From JAIOZK01 sp964468645 (GTDB lineage: Bacteria > Bacteroidota > Bacteroidia > Bacteroidales > JAIOZK01), in NCBI GenBank assembly GCA_964468645.1, contig CAYXUU010000009.1, positions 1-64,000 of the forward strand: a DNA stretch of 64,000 nt. The letters are read 5' to 3'. The translations under genes and the position numbers were made by a program. Shown one piece after another: positions 30,325-39,300 of this stretch. Below the pieces are notes generated by a model. That model was not told the origin of the DNA. It ran no database searches and saw only the letters and a program-made list of their open reading frames with translations. Positions within the stretch are counted from its first letter, which is position 1. The number at the start of each line of letters is the position of its first letter.

Positions 30325-32718
30325 CTACTCATATCGCAACGAATCCGCAGGATTTAAATGTGCCGCTCTCCAGGCTATAATACCTGAGGTGATAATGACA
30401 ATGAAAAGTGAAGATATTAAACCCAGGACAAAAATCCAGATCGGGATCGTTGTACAATAAGCAAAGTCTTCAAGCCATCTTGAGCTGATAAACCAGGATA
30501 TTGGCCAGGCGATAAGATTGGCAATGATAATAAGTATTAGCAATTCTTTGATGATCATCATAAGAATAATATCAGGGGTTGCACCAAATACCTTCCTGAT
30601 ACCAATTTGTTTAATCTTTTGACGTGCGTTGTAAAATGAAAAACCAAACATCCCTAACATACCAATAGCAAGTGTAAGAAGCGTGAAAATCTTAATTGTA
30701 TTGGAGAAATTCTGATCCTGATCATATTGCTCATCAATTTTGCTATTAAAATACTCATAATCAAATCTTCCGTATGGACCATATTGATTCCAGCTATCTT
30801 CGAGAAAAGCAATTGTTCCCTGTGCATTGATGGGATTTATTTTTACAACCACCTGGTTGATCATCTGCCTCTCTTCCTTCAACATAAGACCCATGGGTGG
30901 GATTTTGCTGTGTAATGATTGGAAATGAAAATCATTTACAACCCCAACAACAGTAAACCTGGTCCCATTACCAGTTTTGAGTATCTTCCCACATGGGCTA
31001 TCATCTCCAAAATGAAGCCGGGAGGCTGTTGTGTTAATAATAATTGAAGCGGTATCGCTTGACAGCCCTTTCTCAAAACCCCTGCCCTCAATCAATTTGA
31101 ATTTCATTGTTTCCAAATATTGGGGATCGGCCCTGAGGATACTATATTCATGTTTATTCTCCGGATCAGATTCTGTTTCCATTTCATGAAACATAGAGAC
31201 TCCTGAAAACAATCCGGCAGCAACCTCAGAAGCATTGATGACATTGGGATTCTTTTGGATTTCATCAACAAAAGTTCTACAGTTATACATATCATGATCG
31301 TGGGGTGGGAAAATAATAACCAGGTCCTCTGAATTATAGCCAACCTCCTTATGTTTAACAAAATCAATCTGCCTGATAATAACAGATGAGAAAATAAACA
31401 GGATAACAAAGATCACGATTTGCGTTGAGATGAGTATCTTCCTGAAATCGAGTTTTGAGGTTTTTTTACCAAATTGCTTTTTAAAGATCTGTTCTGGATT
31501 GAAGGATGCGACAAATACTGAAATATAACTCCCTGACAATAAGCCTACAAGCAGTGTTATCATAAAAATGCCTGCTAAATATGGCCAGTTGGAGAGATAG
31601 TTTAAATCAATCTCTTTTCCCAGCAGGTTAATTAATAAGGGTAGGGATAATTCCGACAGCATGATTGCAACAGGAAAGGATATCAACGCCACCAGAATGG
31701 ATTCTATCATGATTTGCCATCTCAGGGTTGACTTGTCTGCTCCCAGTACCTTCCGCATTCCTATTTCAATGGCTCTTTCTGATGATTTTGCTGTAGAGAT
31801 GATTAAATAATTGATACAGGCAATAAGCAGGATAAGGAATCCAATAATGGCCAGCATGATGATGAGCTTGTAACTCCCGGCAGGCTGATAGTTCCACCTG
31901 ATAAAACCTGACTTGAAATAAATATCCTTCAGGTTTTGTAATGCATAGGTTTGACTGTTGTCGGGATGATATTGTTCCCCAAAATCAGCAAGCTTTTGCA
32001 CAAATTCATCAGGATCGGTATTTTTATCAAACCGGATGAATGTCTTAGTATTTGAAATGTTCCAATCCCTTGGTCGATAAAATGATGATGCCAGCTCAAC
32101 ATTACCAATAAAATCTGCCTTATAGGATGAATTTGATGGCATGTTCCGAAATACGCCTGTGATAACAAATTCTCTTTCATCTTCATAGTTTTTGATCCTG
32201 AGCATTCTGCCAATGGGATTTTCATCCGGGAAATATTTCTGAGCGGCATGTTCACTTAAAACAAGTGAGTTAATATCAGTGATTAAATTATTCCGGTCAC
32301 CACTCAAAATATCGAATGAGAAAATATCAAAGAACGACTGGTCAACAATGATAAACTCCGGCTCTCTTATATAATCTTCATCTTTGAAAACATACTGACC
32401 GCCATAGAACCGGCCATATTCACAAACACGGGTAATGTCCTGTATTTCCGGGTAGATATCCTTTATTACTTCAGCCATAATAAATGGTGAAGATGCAAAT
32501 GCCCATCTGTCCAGATCACCCCGGTCAAACCAGCAGATTACCCGATAAATCTCGTCTTTGTTTTTATGAAACCTGTCGGTTGATAATTCATTTAAAACAA
32601 AAAGAAAGATCAGGAATGAACTGGCAAGGGCTATCGTTAAACCCCCGATGTTGATCACGGAAAATATATAGCTTTTCCCAAGTTTCCTGAATGTTAGTTT
32701 TAAGTAATGCCAGATCAT
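30325..32718 (-). CDS. FtsX/MacB-type ABC transporter permease
   Basis: A 797-residue inner-membrane permease. The N-terminal basic segment and helix (S-V-I-N-I-G-G-L-T-I-A near residue 20) lead into a MacB_PCD periplasmic domain (about 45-240), a first FtsX domain (about 285-410), a second helix and periplasmic domain (about 430-640), and a second FtsX domain (about 680-790) with G-I-R-K-V-F-G-A near residue 700. G-M-R-K-V-L-G-A near residue 322 is the matching signature of the first half. Such MacB-like proteins work with an ABC ATPase in lipoprotein, peptide or drug export or envelope stress. No ATPase gene is adjacent. A sigma-54-type regulator and kinase start divergently, so control by them is likely. 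Confidence 0.87.
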   Translation of the reverse strand: MIWHYLKLTFRKLGKSYIFSVINIGGLTIALASSFLIFLFVLNELSTDRFHKNKDEIYRVICWFDRGDLDRWAFASSPFIMAEVIKDIYPEIQDITRVCEYGRFYGGQYVFKDEDYIREPEFIIVDQSFFDIFSFDILSGDRNNLITDINSLVLSEHAAQKYFPDENPIGRMLRIKNYEDEREFVITGVFRNMPSNSSYKADFIGNVELASSFYRPRDWNISNTKTFIRFDKNTDPDEFVQKLADFGEQYHPDNSQTYALQNLKDIYFKSGFIRWNYQPAGSYKLIIMLAIIGFLILLIACINYLIISTAKSSERAIEIGMRKVLGADKSTLRWQIMIESILVALISFPVAIMLSELSLPLLINLLGKEIDLNYLSNWPYLAGIFMITLLVGLLSGSYISVFVASFNPEQIFKKQFGKKTSKLDFRKILISTQIVIFVILFIFSSVIIRQIDFVKHKEVGYNSEDLVIIFPPHDHDMYNCRTFVDEIQKNPNVINASEVAAGLFSGVSMFHEMETESDPENKHEYSILRADPQYLETMKFKLIEGRGFEKGLSSDTASIIINTTASRLHFGDDSPCGKILKTGNGTRFTVVGVVNDFHFQSLHSKIPPMGLMLKEERQMINQVVVKINPINAQGTIAFLEDSWNQYGPYGRFDYEYFNSKIDEQYDQDQNFSNTIKIFTLLTLAIGMLGMFGFSFYNARQKIKQIGIRKVFGATPDIILMMIIKELLILIIIANLIAWPISWFISSRWLEDFAYCTTIPIWIFVLGLISSLFIVIITSGIIAWRAAHLNPADSLRYE

Positions 32719-32835
32719 GATTTTACAATTTTGAAATTATAAAAATTTGTAATTAATTATAGGCATAATAACAATACCGATACCAAACACATAAGTGTTT
32801 GTAAATTAATAGTATGAGCCATAACGAATTTTTAT

Positions 32836-32879
32836 AATGTAGTAAATCGATACAATGCAATGTAGCAGATCGATACAAT
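32836..32879. promoter_or_regulatory. Direct-repeat operator candidate before the NtrC-type regulator
   Basis: Two 21-base copies, 32836-32856 and 32859-32879, differ at two positions and are spaced with a 23-base period. Each contains the palindrome ATCGAT within tgtag...atcgatacaat. They lie in the spacer between the divergent permease and the regulator gene and could be a binding site for the regulator (autoregulation or enhancer). Confidence 0.4.
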
Positions 32880-32908
32880 TTTGTATATTTAAGGCAACTT
32901 TGTAAGTA

Positions 32909-34273
32909 ATGAAGAACAAAGGGAAAATTTTAATTGTAGATGATAATGAGGAAATTTTATTCTCATTGGAGATATTTCTGGAGAAACATTTCGAAAAAGT
33001 TAAAACGCTAAAAAGGCCCGACTTAATAAATACTGAAATAGGTCAGGATGACTATGATGTTGTTATCCTGGACATGAATTTTACCGTATCAGACAAATCA
33101 GGCAATGAAGGCCTGTTCTGGATGCATGAAATACTCAGGCGTAATTCATGTACATCTGTAATTTTTATCACAGCCTTTCCGGGTATCGAACTTGCCGTAA
33201 AGGCGATTAAGAATGGGGCCTTTGATTTTATTGAAAAGCCCTGGGGCAATGAGAAACTACTTGCTACGGTAAACAATGCTGTTAAGATGCATCGATCGAA
33301 ACAGGAGATTGCAATACTGAAGGAAAAGCAGGATATCCTGGTTAATGCGGGTGCCTATCAATTTGTCAGGGGCACATCACCGGTAATGCAGAGGATTTAT
33401 GATACTATTGGCAAAGTCGCTATTACCGATGCTTCGGTACTGATACTGGGAGAAAACGGAACAGGTAAAGAGTTGATTGCCCGGGAAATACACTCACTGT
33501 CGGATAGAAATCGGGGGCCATTTATTAAGGTTGATGTTGGGGTATTGCCGGATACCTTGTTTGAAAGCGAAATATTCGGGCATGAAAAGGGAGCTTTTAC
33601 AGATGCTAAAATTGCTAAACCCGGCAAAATTGAAGTGGCTTCAGGAGGAACGCTTTTCCTTGATGAGATTGGAAACCTGAATCCCGGACTTCAATCCAAA
33701 CTACTTGGTGTAATTCAGGAAAGAAGCCTTACCAGAATAGGATCAAATAAATCACGTTTTGTCGATTTCAGACTTATTTGTGCAACAAACAGGCCCCTTT
33801 ACGAAATGGTTGATCATCAGCAATTCAGGGAAGATCTTCTTTACAGGATCAATACAGTTCAGATCGATCTTCCGCCCCTCAGACAAAGGATTAAGGATAT
33901 TCCGGAATTCATAGGTTTCTTTCTTGAGAAACATAAAACGAAATATAAGCGGCAGGATATCATTATTGACGAATCAGGATTAAACAGACTTACAAACTAC
34001 GATTGGCCGGGAAATATAAGACAACTTGATCACATGATAGAGAATCTGGTAATAATGACAGAAGGAGAGATTATTTCAGAGTCTCATATCAGTCTTAACG
34101 ACCAGGGAAAAAAATTAGCAGATAAAAACACCACTTTAAATTATTATCAGAATGAGCGAAGCCTGGTTGAATCAGTTTTAAATGAATGCAACGGGAATCT
34201 CTCAAAAGCTGCAGATGTTTTAGGGGTGGCCAGGTCGACCCTGTATAGAAAAATCAAAAAATATGATCTTTAA
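32909..34273 (+). CDS. NtrC-family sigma-54-dependent response regulator
   Basis: A 454-residue regulator: receiver domain (about 1-125; D11/D12 pocket, D55 phosphoacceptor in I-L-D-M-N-F, K110), AAA+ domain (about 150-385) with Walker A G-E-N-G-T-G-K-E at 181-188, and a Fis-type helix-turn-helix at the C-terminus (A-A-D-V-L-G-V-A-R-S-T-L-Y). The sigma-54 contact loop, normally G-A-F-T-G-A, reads G-A-F-T-D-A (228-233), which may weaken or alter sigma-54 activation. It overlaps the downstream kinase gene by 11 bases. It probably regulates the divergent ABC permease, as is common for such pairs in Bacteroidota. Confidence 0.9.
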   Translation: MKNKGKILIVDDNEEILFSLEIFLEKHFEKVKTLKRPDLINTEIGQDDYDVVILDMNFTVSDKSGNEGLFWMHEILRRNSCTSVIFITAFPGIELAVKAIKNGAFDFIEKPWGNEKLLATVNNAVKMHRSKQEIAILKEKQDILVNAGAYQFVRGTSPVMQRIYDTIGKVAITDASVLILGENGTGKELIAREIHSLSDRNRGPFIKVDVGVLPDTLFESEIFGHEKGAFTDAKIAKPGKIEVASGGTLFLDEIGNLNPGLQSKLLGVIQERSLTRIGSNKSRFVDFRLICATNRPLYEMVDHQQFREDLLYRINTVQIDLPPLRQRIKDIPEFIGFFLEKHKTKYKRQDIIIDESGLNRLTNYDWPGNIRQLDHMIENLVIMTEGEIISESHISLNDQGKKLADKNTTLNYYQNERSLVESVLNECNGNLSKAADVLGVARSTLYRKIKKYDL

Positions 34274-35609
34274 CAGGTTCTCAGTCAGGATTATATTACT
34301 GATATTATTAATCGTAATAACGATATACGCATTCTTCCTTGTATTGCATGTTGAACATCTGAAATTTACGCTATATGGCCTGGCTGTTATTTCTGTGATT
34401 GAGGTTTACATACTCATTCGGACAGGTTTAAGATTTAACGAAAGAACAAATCACTTCCTCGAAACATTTATTATTAATGAAGCATTCCCGCGTTTCAGGA
34501 ATAAATACCAGGAGAACTCCTTTAAAGATCTGGAGCGGAATCTTTACCGCCTGGCAAGATCCTATAGCGAGGTAAAAGCTGAAAAGGAAGTTGAGCATCT
34601 GTTCCTTGAAAATCTGATCGGGCAGATCAATGTGGGAATACTGGTTTATGACAATAATGGGAAAATACATCTGAAGAATAAGATGCTGCTCACACATCTT
34701 AATTTTAGACTGAGAAATGAACTTAGCCTCCTTAAGGAAAAATACAGCGAACTATATGATATTCTAACAGGCCCACCCTCAGCAGCACCTAAAGTGCTCA
34801 AATTTCTTATTGCCGGAGAATTAAAACAGCTCTCTGTAAAATTATCGAAATTTATTGTGAAAAAAGAAGCTTTTAAACTTGCCATCATTCACGACATAAG
34901 CTATGAACTTGACCAGGAAGAGATTGATAGCTGGCAGAAACTGATAAAGATATTAAGGCATGAAATTATAAATTCCGTCACACCAATTACTACGGTTGCT
35001 TCAACCCTGGTCGAAAACTTTAATGAGAACAACTACCCTTATGTATTTGAAGATAAACACTACAGGGTAATTGATACAACCTATAAAGGGTTGTCAGCTA
35101 TTGAAAAACGGGGGGAAGGATTGATCCAATTCATAAAAAATTTCAAGGAATTATCCTCAACCCTGAAGCCTGAACTTGAAAGCACAAGTTCATGTGATTT
35201 GCTTAACCAGATTAAAATGCTTGTTGAATCTGATTGCAGGATGAATGATATTAACCTTGTCCTTGACTTTCCAAAACCCGATATTGTTTTTTTAATAGAT
35301 GAGAAGCAAATCATCCAGGTTATTATTAATCTTGTGAAAAATGCCATTCAGGCATTAAAATCATCAACGGATAAAAAGATTGAAATTCAGGTGGGTATTG
35401 AAGGCGAAACAAAGTATATTTCAATAACTGATAATGGGGAGGGGATTGAAGCAGAAGATTTTGGGAAAATTTTTATTCCGTTTTATACCACCAGAGAAGG
35501 AGGATCGGGAATAGGGTTAAGTATTTGCAGGCAGATTATGTTTTTACACAAAGGTAGCATTCAGGTGAAGAGCCAGGATGGATACACATGTTTTACACTG
35601 CGATTTTAA
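34263..35609 (+). CDS. Sensor histidine kinase paired with the NtrC-type regulator
   Basis: A 448-residue kinase with two N-terminal transmembrane helices (about 9-28 and 37-54) separated by only about eight residues, so there is no substantial periplasmic sensor. A PAS-like cytoplasmic region (about 110-215) follows, then the H box L-R-H233-E-I-I-N-S-V-T-P of an NtrB-like kinase and an HATPase domain with D-N-G-E-G-I and G-S-G-I-G-L-S boxes. It overlaps the regulator gene and the two are co-transcribed. An intramembrane or cytoplasmic signal is likely. Confidence 0.9.
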   Translation: MIFNRFSVRIILLILLIVITIYAFFLVLHVEHLKFTLYGLAVISVIEVYILIRTGLRFNERTNHFLETFIINEAFPRFRNKYQENSFKDLERNLYRLARSYSEVKAEKEVEHLFLENLIGQINVGILVYDNNGKIHLKNKMLLTHLNFRLRNELSLLKEKYSELYDILTGPPSAAPKVLKFLIAGELKQLSVKLSKFIVKKEAFKLAIIHDISYELDQEEIDSWQKLIKILRHEIINSVTPITTVASTLVENFNENNYPYVFEDKHYRVIDTTYKGLSAIEKRGEGLIQFIKNFKELSSTLKPELESTSSCDLLNQIKMLVESDCRMNDINLVLDFPKPDIVFLIDEKQIIQVIINLVKNAIQALKSSTDKKIEIQVGIEGETKYISITDNGEGIEAEDFGKIFIPFYTTREGGSGIGLSICRQIMFLHKGSIQVKSQDGYTCFTLRF

Positions 35610-35690
35610 CGTTAAGCATACTAAGGAATAAACGATTGCCGATCCCTTGTTTTTACCCAGGACTGGTGTTTGGGTTCGTCAATTTTCGAT

Positions 35691-36467
35691 TTATTCATTC
35701 AGAAATTGACTTGTTATCTGCAAAAATTCCTGTGGTTTTTCTGCATGTACCCAGTGAGAAGCCCCTTTGATGGTATGAATTTGTGAATTGGGAAATTTGA
35801 ACATAAACCGTTTAATGTCCTCATCTGTAACATAGTCAGAATCAGAACCACGAACAAGAAGGGCAGGCTTGTTGTAAACTTCAGTAATATCGATACCATC
35901 AAACATCTCCTCTATACTTTCACAGATGGATTCAAAGTTTATTCTCCAGCCAAGGGTCTGCCTGTTGTCGCGATAGTAAAGATTTTTCATGATGAATTGC
36001 CTGATTCGCTTTTCAGGTATCGTTTCAGCAAGTTGATCTTCAACATCGGTCAGTTTTGTCACATCATTGAAACTAACACCACGCATCGCCTGGATGATTT
36101 TTTTGTGGTGGTGACGATTTTCATATTTCCGTAAACTGATATCAACCACTACCAAGCGATCGATAATTCCAGGGTTTTCCAAAGCAAAACGCATGGCCAC
36201 CTTACCACCCATCGAATGACCGAGCAAAACAGGATCTTCGATGTTATGCTCCTCAATAAACTCCATCAAATCATCGGTCAGGGCAAGGTAATTAAAGGTG
36301 TCGCTGTGTGGTGACCTCCCATGGTTACGCTGATCAGGAATGGAAACCTCATAACCCAGGTCTCCTAATTGCTTTGCGAAAGTTACCCAGTTATCTGACA
36401 AACCAAATAATCCATGTAAAATGATTAAAGGTTTTCCTTCTCCGTAATGTCTGTGATATAAACGCAT
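35691..36467 (-). CDS. Alpha/beta hydrolase
   Basis: A 258-residue cytoplasmic hydrolase. I choose the ATG at 36467 (M-R-L-Y-H-R-H-Y-G), because the longer open frame up to 36641 runs through a palindromic repeat. Motifs: oxyanion region H-G-L-F-G near residue 20, nucleophile elbow G-H-S-M-G-G near residue 86, acid D near residue 205 (R-G-S-D-S-D-Y) and histidine H in A-S-H-W-V-H near residue 237. It resembles YbfF/EstC-type acyl-CoA or ester hydrolases of the Abhydrolase_1 family. The substrate is unknown. It is located downstream of a remnant gene and pdxJ on the same strand. Confidence 0.85.
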   Translation of the reverse strand: MRLYHRHYGEGKPLIILHGLFGLSDNWVTFAKQLGDLGYEVSIPDQRNHGRSPHSDTFNYLALTDDLMEFIEEHNIEDPVLLGHSMGGKVAMRFALENPGIIDRLVVVDISLRKYENRHHHKKIIQAMRGVSFNDVTKLTDVEDQLAETIPEKRIRQFIMKNLYYRDNRQTLGWRINFESICESIEEMFDGIDITEVYNKPALLVRGSDSDYVTDEDIKRFMFKFPNSQIHTIKGASHWVHAEKPQEFLQITSQFLNE

Positions 36468-36475
36468 CCTTCTTA

Positions 36476-36633
36476 AATTCCAAAATACAAGCTCCAAATT
36501 ACAAATAAATTCCAAATTCAAAGGACCAAAATTCAAAACATGCAATAGTATGCAATAAAACCAAACCCCGTTTTGGTCATTTGAATTTGAGTATTGGAAT
36601 TTATTTGTAATTTGGAGCTTGGGATTTGTTATT
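36476..36633. repeat. Long AT-rich palindrome before the hydrolase
   Basis: The left arm aattccaaaatacaagctcc, then aattacaaataaattccaaa, reappears inverted as tttggaatttatttgtaatt and ggagcttgggatttg after about 60 bases of centre containing ccccgttttggtcat. It resembles the A-rich flanks of the elements at 7651-7880 and 53745-53925 but lacks their GC-rich core. Its outer arm overlaps the end of the remnant gene at 36601-36777. Confidence 0.65.
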
Positions 36634-36777
36634 TTCCGCATCTGGCTTTAGCTCAGCACCATGGCCTTTTAGTCCGAAATGTCGTCTCAGAAAGTAGATT
36701 AATACATAAATTATGGGGGTGTCAAACAGGGCATAGAGGATCTTAAACAGAAACCCATTTCCCAGCAAGGGCCAGGG
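36601..36777 (-). pseudogene. Orphan 3' fragment of a queuosine precursor transporter gene (YhhQ-like)
   Basis: A reading frame without a start, directly after a stop codon, encodes a peptide of about 58 residues beginning P-W-P-L-L-G-N-G and containing F-K-I-L-Y-A-L-F-D-T-P-I-I-Y, typical of the last helix of YhhQ/VUT family transporters, then a basic tail R-R-H-F-G-L-K. The remaining about 170 residues are missing; pdxJ's stop codon lies just 15 bases upstream. The last residues are encoded by the adjacent palindromic repeat. Seen: fragment and motif. Inferred: deletion of most of the gene by a rearrangement next to the repeat. Confidence 0.5.
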
Positions 36778-36791
36778 TTAAGGATGGCTGG

Positions 36792-37514
36792 TTAATCATC
36801 TGTTCTCAACTCTCTCAGGTACATCTGAATTGTATTTTCCAGGCCAAGATAAAGTGCATCACTGATCAGGGCATGGCCAATTGAGACTTCGAGTAAACCC
36901 GGAATATTCCTAGCAAAGAAGTTCAGGTTATCAAGGTTCAGGTCATGACCTGCATTCAATCCTAACCCGGAATCAATAGCAGCATTTGCAGCATCAATAA
37001 ATGGTTTGATGGCGTACTCCCTGTCGTGGACATAGTTATACGCAAACGACTCAGTATACAATTCAATTCTGTCAGTACCGGTTTTTGCTGCATTCCTGAT
37101 CATTTTTTCATCTGTTTCAATGAATATCGAAGTTCTGATCTGATGATCATGGAACTCTGCAATGACATCTTTCAAAAATGATTCATGGGTGATGGTATCC
37201 CATCCGGCGTTGGATGTCAATACCCCGGGAGGATCAGGCACAAGCGTAACTTGGTCAGGACTGATCTCTTTAACAAGACTAATGAATTTTTTGTTGGGAT
37301 AACCTTCAATATTGAATTCCACGCTTATTGCAGGTTTAATGTCTTTAACATCCTGATACCTGATATGCCGTTCATCAGGCCTCGGATGTACGGTTATTCC
37401 CTGTGCACCAAATCTTTCACAGTCAACAGCGGCTTTTAATACATCGGGGATATTACCACCCCGGGCATTGCGAATTGTAGCAATCTTATTTATGTTTACA
37501 CTAAGTCGGGCCAT
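36792..37514 (-). CDS. pdxJ: Pyridoxine 5'-phosphate synthase PdxJ
   Basis: A 240-residue TIM-barrel enzyme that condenses 1-deoxyxylulose 5-phosphate and aminoacetone 3-phosphate to pyridoxine 5'-phosphate in the DXP-dependent vitamin B6 pathway. Signature blocks: N-I-N-K-I-A-T-I-R-N-A-R-G near residue 7, G-A-Q-G-I-T-V-H-P-R-P-D-E-R-H-I near residue 36, G-L-N-A-G-H-D-L-N near residue 193 and G-H-A-L-I-S-D-A near residue 218. Length is normal (about 240). The ATG at 37514 follows a heptameric repeat region. It stands alone on this strand, followed by the YhhQ-like remnant. Confidence 0.95.
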   Translation of the reverse strand: MARLSVNINKIATIRNARGGNIPDVLKAAVDCERFGAQGITVHPRPDERHIRYQDVKDIKPAISVEFNIEGYPNKKFISLVKEISPDQVTLVPDPPGVLTSNAGWDTITHESFLKDVIAEFHDHQIRTSIFIETDEKMIRNAAKTGTDRIELYTESFAYNYVHDREYAIKPFIDAANAAIDSGLGLNAGHDLNLDNLNFFARNIPGLLEVSIGHALISDALYLGLENTIQMYLRELRTDD

Positions 37515-37547
37515 TTTTTTTGGTTTATTGTTTACAGTTGAAATGTC

Positions 37548-37612
37548 TCCAGCTTCCAGTCTTCAGCCTCCAGCCTCCAGCTTCCAGCTTCCAGCTTCCA
37601 GCTTCCAATCTC
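37548..37612. repeat. Heptameric CTTCCAG/CCTCCAG repeat
   Basis: About nine tandem copies of cttccag and cctccag between pdxJ and dtd, starting in ctccagcttccagtcttcag. It is the same unit as at 7878-8040 and does not enter a coding region here. Confidence 0.75.
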
Positions 37613-37667
37613 CATCACAAATGTAATAAATTAGTAAGTTTGCAATACATCATGAAAACCAGTTATT

Positions 37668-38120
37668 ATGCGTGCGGTTATACAGAGAGTTTCTCAAGCA
37701 TCAGTTAAAATTGAGGGAGAAACAAAGGGTACCATCGGCCTGGGTTTATTGATTCTGCTTGGAATTGAAGAAGCAGATACCGAAGAAGATATCGATTGGC
37801 TGATCGGAAAAATTTCCCGTTTGCGTGTATTTAATGACGAAACAAGGGTTATGAATTTGTCCATCATGGATATTGATGGAGAAATGCTTGTGATCAGCCA
37901 GTTTACACTGCATGCCAGTACAAAAAAGGGAAACAGGCCCTCCTATATAAAAGCTGCTAAACCTGATAAAGCTATTCCGCTGTATGAGTTGTTTATTAAG
38001 AAGATGGAAACTGAGCTGGGAAAGCCGGTTCAAACGGGTGAATTCGGCGCCATGATGAATGTAGAACTGATAAATTCAGGACCTGTAACGATAATTATTG
38101 ATTCCAAAATAAAAGGATAA
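37668..38120 (+). CDS. dtd: D-aminoacyl-tRNA deacylase Dtd
   Basis: A 150-residue cytoplasmic enzyme that removes D-amino acids (and glycine from tRNA-Ala) mischarged on tRNA. It starts M-R-A-V-I-Q-R-V-S-Q-A-S-V, a strong family start. Catalytic motifs: S-Q-F-T-L near residue 79 and N-S-G-P-V-T near residue 138 (the Gly-cisPro motif). Length is normal. It is divergent from pdxJ across a heptameric repeat, and the ATG at 37668 is the first codon in the frame. Confidence 0.94.
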   Translation: MRAVIQRVSQASVKIEGETKGTIGLGLLILLGIEEADTEEDIDWLIGKISRLRVFNDETRVMNLSIMDIDGEMLVISQFTLHASTKKGNRPSYIKAAKPDKAIPLYELFIKKMETELGKPVQTGEFGAMMNVELINSGPVTIIIDSKIKG

Positions 38121-38172
38121 AAATTGGAATAATAAACAGATCTGATAATAATAAACAAATATTAAACTGATT

Positions 38173-39276
38173 ATGAAGATTATATTTATTTCTGCAACTT
38201 TAATTATTTTACTGTTGGGTGGAAGCCAAACTGTTGTTGCACAACAAGAAGCTGAAAAAGGGACCATTATTACCGGCGCAAACGATAGCATTCAGGGGTA
38301 TATTATTTCCCGGACAAATATGGATTTAACCGCTGAAGTGAAGTTTAAAAAGAATATTAACGATACGGAGATTATAACATATGATGCATTTCAGGTAAAA
38401 AGTTTTGAGTTTGAAAATGGCAGAAGGTTTGATGCTTTTAAAATATCTGTTTCCAATGAATCAAGGATGATGTTTTTAATTCTCGTTGTTGGAGGTAAAC
38501 AGATGAATTTGTATGAACTACAAACCACCTACCTGAAAAGCAGGTATTTCATTAAAAAGGCAGATAATCCTATCCTCGAGTTGAAAAGATCAAAAAAGAC
38601 AATTGAAAAAGATGGCCGGAAATATGCCGTTACAGATAGGGAATATGTTGGGATTTTAAACTATCTGCTTTCCGACTGCATTACTCCAATAAATAGTGAT
38701 ATCCCATTACGTAAAAAACAGCTCACCGAAGTGGTGGTTGATTATAATAAATGCATTGATCCCGGGCAGGAAGTCTATCTTTTGGAAAAGGAAATGAAAA
38801 CATCTGTAAAACTCAGTTTTTCAGGAAAGATTATAAATGGGAAATATGCTGTGAAGAATAAATTACGCGGAACAATTTTTATTGACAGGAATAATTTCAA
38901 TCGCAGCGATATTTATTCCAAACAATTTGGTTTGAGTTTCTTATATCTTAATGACGAAGATGAAAAAGATAAAAATGAGTTTTTAATGTTTAATGTTTTT
39001 CCATTTCAAATCAGTACCTACGGGATAAATAATGATAAGGAACTCAGATTCTACTATGAAACAGGTATAGGTATTGCATTAGGGATGTTCAAGGATTTTG
39101 ACCAGAATAATGAAGGGGAATGGATAAAAGACGATACAAGATATGGCGTAACGCTTGCCTTGAATATAACAGGTGGAATAAGGCTAAAGCTGGGAAAAAA
39201 GACGGCAATGCATCTTGAGGTTACACCATCCTTAATGGCAAATGGAATATACCTGGGAGGCGGCCTGACTTTTTAA
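38173..39276 (+). CDS. Exported protein of unknown function (paralogue A)
   Basis: A 367-residue protein with a signal peptide (about 1-24, cleavage near V-V-A-Q). I do not recognise a named family, but the start, D-S-I-Q-G-Y-I-I-S-R-T-N-M-D near residue 40, and F-E-F-E-N-G-R-R-F-D near 82 recur in many Bacteroidota exported proteins. The C-terminal third has alternating polar/hydrophobic strands and ends in G-G-G-L-T-F, consistent with a short outer-membrane barrel or a barrel-associated lid. It is in tandem with paralogue B, 24 bases downstream. The function is unknown. Confidence 0.6.
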   Translation: MKIIFISATLIILLLGGSQTVVAQQEAEKGTIITGANDSIQGYIISRTNMDLTAEVKFKKNINDTEIITYDAFQVKSFEFENGRRFDAFKISVSNESRMMFLILVVGGKQMNLYELQTTYLKSRYFIKKADNPILELKRSKKTIEKDGRKYAVTDREYVGILNYLLSDCITPINSDIPLRKKQLTEVVVDYNKCIDPGQEVYLLEKEMKTSVKLSFSGKIINGKYAVKNKLRGTIFIDRNNFNRSDIYSKQFGLSFLYLNDEDEKDKNEFLMFNVFPFQISTYGINNDKELRFYYETGIGIALGMFKDFDQNNEGEWIKDDTRYGVTLALNITGGIRLKLGKKTAMHLEVTPSLMANGIYLGGGLTF

Positions 39277-39300
39277 GTGATAAGAACCCACAATTATTAT

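Noticed and set aside
36468..36641. 58-codon N-terminal extension of the alpha/beta hydrolase
   Set aside because: The extension is translated from a palindromic repeat and has no hydrolase features; the family start fits the ATG at 36467.
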